Shown here: positions 54,698-64,000 of the stretch, in pieces | How positions within the stretch are numbered: the first letter of the stretch is position 1 | Layout of the letters: every line of letters starts with the position of its first letter | Source: Littorina saxatilis | Taxonomy: Eukaryota > Mollusca > Gastropoda > Littorinimorpha > Littorinidae | Length of the DNA stretch: 64,000 bases | Direction: 5' to 3' | Assembly: GCF_037325665.1 (NCBI RefSeq) | Contig: NC_090261.1 | Span: 27,356,740-27,420,739 of the forward strand | Program-made: the position numbers and the translations under genes | Notes under the pieces: generated by a model | Told to the model about the DNA's origin: nothing | Database searches by the model: none | Seen by the model: the letters and a program-made list of their open reading frames with translations, nothing else

Positions 54698-55109
54698 TCA
54701 ATCAATCAATCAATGAGTCTTATATCGCGCATATTCCGTGGGTACAGTTCTAGGCGCTCTGCAGTGATGCCGTGTGAGATGAAATTTTATACGGCCAGTA
54801 GATTGCAGCCATTTCGGCGCATATTTACCTTTCACGGCCTATTATTCCAAGTCACACGGGTATAGGTAGACAATTATTAACTGTGCCTAAGCAATTTTGC
54901 CAGGAAAGACCCTTTTGTCAATCGTGGGATCTTTAACGTGCACACCCAATGTAGTGTACACGGGGGGAGGTTCGGACACCGAAGAGAGTCTGCACACAAA
55001 GTTGACTCTGTGAAATAAATTTCCGCCGAACCTGGGATCGAACTCACGCTGACAGCGGCCAACTGAATACAAATCCAGCGCGCTACCAACTGAGCTATAT
55101 CCCCGCCCC
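54698..55109 (-). mobile_element. tRNA-headed SINE (family S1), copy 2
   Basis: Near-identical to 5741-6154 (about three differences): same A box TAGCTCAGTTGG, B box GAGTTCGATCCC and (TGAT)n tail. Confidence 0.87.
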
Positions 55110-55252
55110 ATATAAGCCTACATATACATGGTGTTGAGGCAAAACGGTATTTTAAAGTCATATATTATATATAATACAACAAAATAATTTTTTAAAAAGC
55201 AGACCAACATTCAAAGTTCAGATTCATTTTATCTTTATTAGTTTTTACATTA

Positions 55253-56438
55253 AGTAAGCCTCCCGTAAACCATCACAGATACTGTTAGGCTTTTACACAC
55301 AGTACAAACACCCTTTCATTTAAACACTCACTGCTTGAGAACATCCTAGGTGCCCTCCGTAAAGAGCGAGCAATTTTCAAAGAATTTATTTTTGCGTGGT
55401 TTATCTTACCCCTGAGCCATCGTGAACCCGTGTGATCCAGTTTCCCTTTTTTCCAGCGTCGCGGACGACGCTGGTATCTGTGGTTGGGAAGAACGTGCCT
55501 GTGGAGAATTAGTCTCCAAGCCAAAGCGCGCGGACTCTCCAAGCCAAAACAATTTCAAAGCTGAAAAAAAATGTACAATTTACGCGAAACGATTAAACAC
55601 AGCTTTCGGGTGGTTTTTTTAATCTAAGATGTACATAAATATACCACTCCGACCATAAGGAAAAGAAAAAAAGACACACACAAAAAAAGACCGAGAGGAG
55701 CCGAGTCAATCCGAGACCAACCGAGAGGACGTGTTTCGCGCCGTTTCGACGTCGTTTGTTCGAATGCGGCCGGTTGGATCAGTTGCGGTCATACAGGGGC
55801 GCCTTGCACAAGAAAAGATCTTCAACAATCCCGATCATCATCATGGTACAATAATGTTTTGTGCGCCCCCATGTATGTGTTCTGTGCTAATAATGCACGG
55901 TTGTGAAATGTCCGTACACATTTTGTGGCACTATGTAATTGTTAGTGCATCCTCCTGCGGATGCTTCGTGCTAAAAATGCACTTCCATTAAAATATTGTA
56001 CGCTCATGTCAGTAATATATTTTCAATTGTTTCTCTGTCAATTTCAAGTGTTTGTTTCCAATTACTTCAGTATCTCCCTGTTGCAATTCCAGGTGATTCA
56101 TTATGCATGTGCCAATTTGAGGTGTTTAATTCTGATTCCTGTATTTACAGTGTAAAATTAAAACTATTGTTTTCAAACATTCCTATGACACCTGGTAATG
56201 GTTCTGTGGTTTTGTTTTTAATTTGTATTTTGTTTTTCTGCAATAAATATTTGAAATGGATCTGAGGCCGACTTACTACTTTTAGCACTCTTTTTCACCA
56301 CATTCCCACGTACAGAAAATTATTGCAATATCAACTCTTCCTTTCTACCTGTTTCAAACAAGCTCTATTTTTTAATTAAAAAGTTTTTACTAAATGTCTT
56401 AACATAGAGGGGGGAATCGAGACGAGGGTCTTGGTGTA

Positions 56439-56490
<52 letters not shown>

Positions 56491-57933
56491 TGTCTGTGTG
56501 TGTGTGTGTAGAACGATTCAGACTAAACTACTGGACCGATCTTTATGAAATTTGACATGAGACTTCTTGGGAATGATATTCCAGGACGTTTTTTTTTATT
56601 TTTTTATAAACGTCTTTTATGTCGTCATATCCGGCTTTTTTGTACAAGTTGAGGCTGCACTGTCACACCCTCATTTTTCAATCAAATTGATTGAAATTTT
56701 GGCCAAGCAATCTTCGACGAAGGCCGGACTTCCGTATTGCATTTCAGTTTGGTGGCTTAAAAATTAATTAATGACTTTGGTCATTAAAAATCTGAAAATT
56801 GTAAAAAAATAAATAAATTATAAAACGATCCAAATTTACGTTCATCTTATTCTTCATCCTTTTCTGATTCCAAAAACATATAAATATGTTATATTTGGAT
56901 TAAAAACAAGCTCTGAAAATTAAAAATATAAAAATTATGATCAAAATTAAATTTCCGAAATCGTTTTAAAAACTATTTCATCTTATTCCTTGTCGGTTCC
57001 TGATTCCAAAAACATATAGATATGATATGTTTGGATTAAAAACACGCTCAGAAAGTTAAAACGAAGAGAGGACGGTACAGTAAAGCGTGCTATGAAGCAC
57101 AGCGCAACCGTTACCGCGCCAAACAGGCTCGTCACTTTCACTGCCTTTTGCACTAGCGGCGGACTACGTTCAGTTTCATTCTGTGAGTTCCACAGCTTGA
57201 CTAAATGTAGTAATTTCGCCTTACGCGACTTGTTTTTTCTTGTGGCTGTTTGATCAATTCATAGCAAGCATTGACTGAAATAAACAATTTATATATCCAG
57301 CACAACATGCAATTCATTGACTTTTGACCCTAACCTTTTAACACTTCCCAAAATAAATCTTTGGTGGACATTGCATCGACGCTGTTCATTTTGAATGAAC
57401 ATTTTTCTTGTCACAATGTTGTCATCAGTTTGTAATTCGCTGTGAGCTTATCTGCAATAGCACGTTATTATGTACCTCTGACTATGCACGAAACAAACGG
57501 CTGTGGTTCACAAGAACTCTAGCGATGGCTTTTGACTGTTCAGAGGAACTGGCAATAGGCATAAACTGTCGTCTGCTACGAGAACCACGACCTTGCGTGA
57601 CCCTGCTTCCGGGCTTTTCTTTTTTCAAACTTTCAAAACTTCGAATTGTACTGATCTTGTTTTGATGAAAAAATAATTGATTTATGATTTAAGAATGTTT
57701 GTGTAACAAGCTGTCAATTTATTATTTAGATTTTAAAACTTAGGTCTAACGCCAAAACGCACCACGGTCCGATTGTGTGAGGAGACAATCCGCAAAAATA
57801 ATTCTTTGAAAATTGCTCGCTCTTTACGTAGGGCACCTAGGATGTTCCCGTTCGGTGAGCGTTCAAATGGAAGGGTGTTTGTACTGTGTGTAAAAGCCTG
57901 ACAGTATCTGTGATGGTTTACGGGAGGCTTACT
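55253..57933. mobile_element. Long-TIR element carrying a Family A insertion
   Basis: Inverted ends of about 143 bp (AGTAAGCCTCCCGTAAACCA..., 55253-55396 and 57791-57933), around 90 percent identical. The interior has no transposase; a Family A element (56381-57232) takes up 0.85 kb of it. Target duplication not clear. Confidence 0.6.
56381..57232 (-). mobile_element. Family A element, copy 4 (reverse), inside the long-TIR element
   Basis: Ends CGCCTTACGCGACTTG at 57232; the left palindrome is worn. Carries a (GT)n of about 65 bp at 56443-56508, the second copy in which this tract has grown long. Confidence 0.8.
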
Positions 57934-58430
57934 GTGCCTTTAAAATCCCCGCTACTCTGGTTTGCAAAAAACGGTCAAAGTAAGTCGACTCTGTTCCGCA
58001 CGGCAAACGTTTTACAAATCAAGCTTTTCAAGTTTGTGTAATTTCGTAAAATTATTGAGTTCATACGTAGATTTGACCACACTTTAAAAGCTTAAATTAG
58101 TAACTATTTGAACAGATGATAATAATAATAGCAACAAATGATTGGAACAAACCAAACAACTAAAACAAACAAAGTAAGTTTACACGTTAAAAAAGCGTAA
58201 TATTCAATAAGAAAGGATCTCTGACTGACTGCTCAGGTTCGGGATATTTGGACTTCCAGGCAAAACATCGACGACCTCAAAAAGCGGACAAACACTCAAG
58301 TCCTTAATATCAATTTTACTACTACTATCGACGACCTCCTGCACGGACAATTAATTAAGAAGATTGTAATGACTGATCATCCTGGTAATGTTTGGTTGAA
58401 ACAAGACTTTATTCAATTTTTATCATGACA

Positions 58431-58469
58431 TCTATATATATACGACTTGTGTCTGTCTGTCTGTCTGTC

Positions 58470-58516
<47 letters not shown>

Positions 58517-58922
58517 GCGATGCCAAGCCAAAGTTCTCGGTGGAACTTTTTCAAATTTGGAGACCGTATTCAGCTACACCCCGGACACAACCTCATCGAG
58601 GAGATATTTCAACACGTGCTCTCGGCGCGCAGCGCTGAAACGATTTTGGTTTTTCTCTGTTTTTCTCTGGATCTATTCCCAGTAACTCTTCCTTATCTTC
58701 TCCAGTGTTTTCAGCGTTTATCTCCCTTCCTTCGTGTGGCGTGAATCCATATTCCCGTTACTACGTTACTATTTTTAGAATGTCACGATTGCACCCGTAA
58801 GTTGTCCTTACTGTAAAAGTGAAAAGGTCGAATCAATTTATAGCCACGCGAAAAATACACTGTCATCTATCTCTATATATTTATAGATATAGATATATAT
58901 ACATATATATATACGGCTTCTT

Positions 58923-58956
<34 letters not shown>

Positions 58957-59460
58957 GGCAACACCTGTGGATTGTAGAGTTCTGTTTGTGATGTGGTCTG
59001 GCGGCTTTGGTGTGTCGGTATGTTCAGGCCTTCCTTCGAGAAGCCATAACAGTTATTCTCAATCCCGTTTGAGTGGACTTCGTCCTAAGGTGATTGTGGT
59101 GTTTTGGCACTCGGTTACATTTGGCGTCGTCGACAGCGATGGGACTCGACATGAAATGTTCAAGCCACTGAATCATTTTCGTGCTCTTCCCATTCCACCT
59201 GGGAGGGACCTAAGTTCATTCAAAGGGGGTCGAGTGTGACAGGGAGACTACCGTCGCCGTTCACAGCAGACTCTGCAGAGTTGTTCGCCTTGGAAGTTGT
59301 GGGCTTTCCTTGCATGTACCCGTAAGTTGTCCTTACTGTAAAAGTGCAAAGGTCGAATCTATTTATCGAAAAATCCACTGTCATCTATCTCTATATATTT
59401 ATATATATATAGATAGATATATACGGCTTCTGTGTCTGTGTCTATGTGTGTGTGCGTGTG

Positions 59461-59529
<69 letters not shown>

Positions 59530-59769
59530 AGGCAACACCTGTGGATTGTAGAGTTCTGTTTGTGATGGGGTCTGGCGACTTTTGTCTGTCTGTATGTTCT
59601 GGCATTTGAGAAGCCATAACAGATAATAAATTATAGGGCTTAGAAATAAGCTCTAAAATTCTCAATCCCGTTTGACAGGACTTCGCCTTCAAAGGTGATT
59701 GTGGTGAACCGCCACGCTGTCTGTCTCTGTCTCGCGATTCACTCCGGCGAAGCCGGGTATTCCTCTAGT
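58431..59769 (+). mobile_element. Helitron-like element with repeated 5' ends
   Basis: Starts A/TCTATATATATACGACTTG at 58431 with (GT)n, and ends with hairpin CCGGCGAAGCCGG, then ATTCCTCTAG and a T at 59770: the canonical A-TC...CTAG-T Helitron insertion. Two further head-like segments (ATATATACGGCTTCT plus GT runs near 58905 and 59412) and two copies of CCCGTAAGTTGTCCTTACTG (58795, 59320) show internal tandem duplication of about 525 bp. No protein. Confidence 0.72.
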
Positions 59770-60688
59770 AAACAATATGTGGTGTTTAGGATTTCTCACT
59801 CAAGCATAGTGCTTATTTTAAGCAATCCTAGCGAAAACATAACAGTGGTAGGCATGATGGCGGACTAAACAGAAATACTCATTTCAGAACACTATAACAA
59901 AAGCAAGATACAAAAACAAACCGAAAAGGGATGGGGTGGTAATAAAGAAGTTGGTAAAAAAAAAAAAAAAAAAAAAAAGGGACAACGAGAGAAAAGATAT
60001 GCATGAAGGAAAAAAAAGAGGATGATGAAGACTTGGAGCGCCAATATTTGGGAAGAGTGAATCTGTAATCACCTGGTAATGTTTTCCCACCGCAGCAACG
60101 CTTTATTTTAACCCAATCATTTGGCTTTGCATTCTTATTAAAGTGCATTATAGCAGACGAAGCCAACTGCAGTTTTAGGTGCAAAAAAGTTATGTCTCGC
60201 GGCATGCACTATGGTTTTCGTCATTCCTCACAAAATGATTGATGTGTGCGGTTTGCTAAAACCAGTTTGAGCTTATAAAATGCCTGTACCGAGACAATTC
60301 ACTGAAAACTTTCCAAACTCAGAATATTGATTGCAATGAGGAGAGTACGTACTCAATTCCGGGTGAAATGTATGGTTACATGGAGTTCTAATCAAATGTG
60401 ATAGAATATTCCTTATTTACTATATGATGATCAAGAGTTTAAACTCAGTACTTTTCTTCCTGCGCATACGATCATGTCCACTGCCGATGTTCAAACTTTT
60501 ACATACATTTAGAACAAGTGCACCCTTTCACTTTGACATTCCCGCAGTCAATAGCGTGGCTGCATTCTGTGCAGATTTTTTGTTTTTTGTTTTTTGGATG
60601 AAATATTTTTTTCAGAATGACAAAATGTCCCCACTTTGCACAGGAAGCAGCGATCGAGGCTCGTGATTTTTGGCATGTATTTCTCAGA
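59770..60688. other. Spacer with Family C repeat
   Basis: A poly-A run near 59957-59978. A Family C copy at about 60460-60688 (CGTGGCTGCATTCTGTGCAG) is interrupted by the SINE at 60689 and resumes at about 61083. Confidence 0.45.
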
Positions 60689-61082
60689 CGGGCGCAGTGG
60701 CGTGGTGGTAACTGAAGACGTCGGCCTCCTAATCGGGAGGTCGTGAGTTCGAATCCAGGTCGCTACCGCCTGGTGGGTTAAGAGCCTGGAGATTTTTCCG
60801 ATCTCCCAGGTCAACTTATTTGCAGACCTGCTAGTGACTTAACCCCCTTCGTGTGTACACGCAAGCACAAGACCAAATGCGCACGGAAAAGATCATGTAA
60901 TCCATGTCAGAGTTCGGTGGGTTATAGAAACACAAAAATACCCAGCATGCCTCCCCCGAAATCGGCGTATGCTGCCTGAATGGCGGGGTAAAAACGGTTA
61001 TACACGTAAAAATCCACTCGTGCTAAAAACATGAGTGAACGTGGGAGTCTAAGCCCATGAACGAAGAAGAAGAAGAAGAAGG
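60689..61082 (+). mobile_element. tRNA-headed SINE (family S2), copy 2
   Basis: A box in GTGGCGTGGTGGTAACTGAA, B box GAGTTCGAATCC, (GAA)n tail. It split a Family C repeat, with a target duplication close to GTATTTCAGA on both sides. Confidence 0.83.
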
Positions 61083-61189
61083 TGTGTATTTCAGATGAAG
61101 GATGCTCTTATTTCATGGATGAGATAAGGTTACTCTTATCTGCTCAGTGTCCAGCACAGGCCTGAACAGATGCCTTTTAGTGGAGCACG

Positions 61190-61470
61190 GACCGCAACAC
61201 GGTGGCCTAGTGGTAAGGCGTCCGCCCAGTGAGCGGAAGGTCGTGGGTTCGAACCCCGGCCGGTTCATACATGACTTTAAAATTGGCAATCTAGTGGCTG
61301 CTCCGCCTGGTGTCTGGCATTATGGGGTTAGTGCTAGGACTGGTTGGTCCGGTGTCAGAATAATGTGACTGGGTGAGACATGAAGCCTGTGCTGGGACTT
61401 CTGTCTTGTGTGTGGACCGCCCTGATATCACCCTTCGTGGTGGACTGGGCGTTAAGCAAACAAACAAACA
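61190..61470 (+). mobile_element. tRNA-headed SINE (family S3), 11-bp TSD
   Basis: A box GTGGCCTAGTGGTAAGGCG, B box GGTTCGAACCCC (61246-61257), body GGTTAGTGCTAGGACTGGTT, 3' end GGGCGTTAAGCAAACAAAC. Flanked by AGTGGAGCACG at 61179-61189 and 61471-61481. Confidence 0.88.
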
Positions 61471-61481
61471 AGTGGAGCACG

Positions 61482-62655
61482 AACAAGATTGTAACTTCAG
61501 TCTTTCGGATTGCAGCGCAGCGCAGTGCGGTCACCTTGCACGAAAACAACCGTAAAATCACTGTCCATCAATACTATCAACAACACAGCGTTCACTGACC
61601 TTATAAAACGAGATCGAAAAACCCGCGTCCTGATGTAAAATTCATGTCTTGTGATTTTGTATGCGCTTTCTCCGTACACTCATGTTCCTCGTCACGTATT
61701 ATATAAAGTGTCAAAAATCACTGTGAAGATAAGGTGTACATTGTAAGTGTAACGATCGAAGAATGAATGCGACAGCGCATGAGAAAATGCGCCATATTGC
61801 AATTTTTTCACAAAATATTATCTAATGTCATGGACTAGTAATAAGAATGCTGAGCAATTAAAAAAAAACCCGACAACAATAACAACAACAAAACACACAC
61901 ACACACACAAACAAACAAACAAACAAACAAACAAACAAACAAAAACCGTTTTCATTCTACATTTCTTACATTTTATAAACGTCTGGATGCACAGGGACTT
62001 GGCACCTTAGTTTGTCAGAATTCAACTCTGAAAGTACGGAATTTACAGAAACTGTGCACATGGATACAGACTTAAAAGCTAAGTTGCTTATTCAGTTTCT
62101 AAAATTTCACAAAAACATTTGGTATGTTTAAAGACATGACCCTGTTAAGTAAAAAAAAAAAAAAAAAAAAAAAAATCAAAATGTGATAATCAGTTAATCT
62201 TCAACTGCAGACGGGTTTTAGTACGTATAATTCGAAAGCGAGTTGTGCGACATATGTCACCTTTTCCAAAACGCTGTCGCAAATATCGGTCAGCCATCCC
62301 TTGACAGTGCTCTACATGTTCTCTGTGTCAGTCGTGGTACCTGAGTACGCTAGATTCACCGAGTTGCACGAGCCTCTTGGGACTTTTCGATGTTCGCATT
62401 TCCTGACCTCGGGATAGGCCTTCTGGTAGAGATTATTGGAGTGGATTGACAGCTGCAATCAAACCGACAGCAGGACAGCAAACTGATATTGTGCTGCATT
62501 ATTTGTTAGTTTGGCTTCTTCTTCATTGCGCTCTCTTGAACCCGGCGTTTCCCTTTTAATCAAACTCGCAACACGCCACAGACACTCAAACAACAACTCA
62601 AAATGGGTTCCTGGGGCTTCGTCTACCAGTTTGGATGATAAAAACTCGGTAAACG
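61482..62655. other. AT-rich spacer, no gene seen
   Basis: CAAA-rich tract near 61890-61940 and an A run at about 62151-62175. Nothing else recognised. Confidence 0.3.
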
Positions 62656-62766
62656 TCACACTACATTGGGGTGTGCACGTTAAAGATCCCACGATTGACA
62701 AAAGGGTCTTTCCTGGCAAAATTGTATAGGCATAGATACAAAATGTCCACCAAAATACCCGTGTGA
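62656..62766 (+). mobile_element. Isolated central body of SINE family S1
   Basis: About 110 bp matching the S1 centre (TGCACGTTAAAGATCCCACG, CCCGTGTGACTT) with neither the tRNA head nor the (TGAT)n tail. Confidence 0.6.
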
Positions 62767-62776
62767 CTTTGGAATC

Positions 62777-63372
62777 GTTTTTGGAATCAGGAACCGACAA
62801 AGAATACGATAAAATTGTTTTTAAATCGATTTCGGAAATTTAATTTTGATCATATTTTTTATATTTTTAATTTTGAGAGCTTGTTTTTAATCCAAATATA
62901 ACATATTTATATGTTTTTGGAATCAGGAAATGATGTAGAATAAGATAAACGTAATTTTGGATCGCTTTATATAAAAAAAATGATTACAACTTTCAGAATT
63001 TTAATGACCAAAGTCATTAATTAATTTTTAAGCCACCAAGCTGAATTGCAATACCGAAGTCCGGCCTTCGTCGAAGATTGCTTTACAAAAATTTCAATCA
63101 ATTTGATTGAAAAATGAGGGTGTGACAGTGCCGCCTCAAATTTTACAAAAGGCCGGATATGACGTCATCAAAGACATTTATCGAAAAAATGAAAAAAACC
63201 TCCGGGGATATCATTCCCAGGAACTCTCATGTCAAATTCATAAAGATCGGTCCAGTAGTTTGGTCTGAATCGCTCTACACACACACACGCACAGACACAC
63301 ACACATACACCACGACCCTCGTCTCGATTCCCCCTCTATGTTAAAACATTTAGTCAAAACTTGACTAAATGT
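62777..63372 (+). mobile_element. Family A element, copy 5, 5'-truncated
   Basis: Begins inside the element (TTTTTGGAATCAGGAACCGA) and runs to TTGACTAAATGT at 63372; it joins directly to the S1 body fragment. Confidence 0.75.
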
Positions 63373-63786
63373 AAAAACAATACAACAAATAAACAAACAT
63401 TTCCGGAAAGGAGCGTTGAAAAACTCAAACTAATACATATTCGCATTAAATGACCAATTCAGACACAAAATCCACATATCTATTCTTTATAAAATTCAAA
63501 TCACAGATGTAGGTCATTTCTTAGTTAAACTGGTACCTGTGACAAAAGGGCAATCTAAGCCTTTTATTAATTGGGCGAACTCGACTTCGCGAAGTCCACT
63601 TCACGATGCTCGCTGCACGAAGCTTTAGCACTGAATTGTCAGTAAAAAGACTTTGCGAACCGAGTCAAGGCGAAGTTGACTTCGGGCTTAATCAAGAAAG
63701 TTCTTCAGGGCCAGCCCAAAGTGTCCCTAAAGGTGGCCGTTTTACAACGGTGATATTAAAAAAAATCCCAAACCAAAGAGACTTTT
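63373..63786. other. Spacer with MITE-like repeat at 63570-63700
   Basis: About 130 bp is the reverse complement of the 13.77-kb repeat (GGGCGAACTCGACTTCGCGA ... CGAAGTTGACTTCGGGCTTA). No gene. Confidence 0.45.
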
Positions 63787-64000
63787 TGTTTGTTTGTTTG
63801 TTCGCTTAACGCCCAGCCGACCACGAAGGACCATATCAGGGCGGTGCTGCTTTGACATATAACGTGCGCCACACACAAGACAGAAGTCGCAGCACAGGCT
63901 TCATGTCTCACCCAGTCACATTATTCTGACACCGGACCAACCAGTCCTAGCACTAACCCCATAATGCCAGACGCCAGGCGGAGCAGCCACTAGATTGCCA
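63787..64000 (-). mobile_element. SINE family S3, copy 2, cut by window edge
   Basis: Reverse copy of 61190-61470: (GTTT)n tail, CGCTTAACGCCCAGCCGACC, then the body to CACTAGATTGCCA at the end. The tRNA head lies outside the window. It holds an extra segment (ATAACGTGCGCCACACACAA) near 63860. Confidence 0.8.

Noticed and set aside
55731-55850. Possible exon FRAVSTSFVRMRPVGSVAVI with a donor-like GTACAA
   Set aside because: No family similarity, no matching acceptor and it lies inside the long-TIR element.
57408-57665. 85-codon frame inside the long-TIR element
   Set aside because: Not similar to any transposase I know and not conserved between copies that I can see.

Overview
The window looks like nuclear DNA of a mollusc, most likely a gastropod: host genes in many short exons with GT-AG introns, long AT-rich introns and flanks, and a dense load of SINEs, MITEs, Helitron-like elements and dinucleotide microsatellites. 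There is no bacterial, plasmid, phage or CRISPR signal. The species is inferred from general character, not from a diagnostic gene.

Three host genes are supported. (1) Bases 1-545, plus strand: the last two coding exons of cornichon family member 4 (CNIH4), an ER-to-Golgi cargo receptor. (2) Bases 35456 down to 15956, minus strand: a complete 14-exon WDR26 (Gid7) gene whose exons join in frame into a 570-residue LisH-CTLH-WD40 protein, a subunit of the CTLH/GID ubiquitin ligase. (3) Bases 48776 down to 45229, minus strand: a three-exon BTB-BACK protein of the BTBD17 type (483 residues) with a TRAF/MATH-like C-terminus.

Layout: 0-0.5 kb CNIH4 end; 0.5-9.7 kb 3' UTR followed by a dense field of retroposons and MITEs, several with clean target-site duplications; 9.7-16 kb probable WDR26 3' UTR and flank; 16-35.5 kb WDR26, whose 8.7-kb intron 5 holds a 5.8-kb inverted-repeat complex; 35.5-45 kb repeat-rich spacer; 45-49 kb BTBD17-like gene; 49-64 kb transposon-rich DNA with two Helitron-like elements, a broken LINE tail, a 2.7-kb long-TIR element and several SINEs.

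The host genes do not form a pathway. CNIH4 and WDR26 are arranged tail to tail, as I recall them being in the human genome, so the pair is probably an ancient linkage. The most interesting observations are a 15-nt in-frame candidate microexon in WDR26 made by tandem duplication of an intron together with its exon edges, the T-poor CCGGAA-rich complex in WDR26 intron 5, and a repeat family whose terminal stems covary and which carries nuclear-receptor half-sites.
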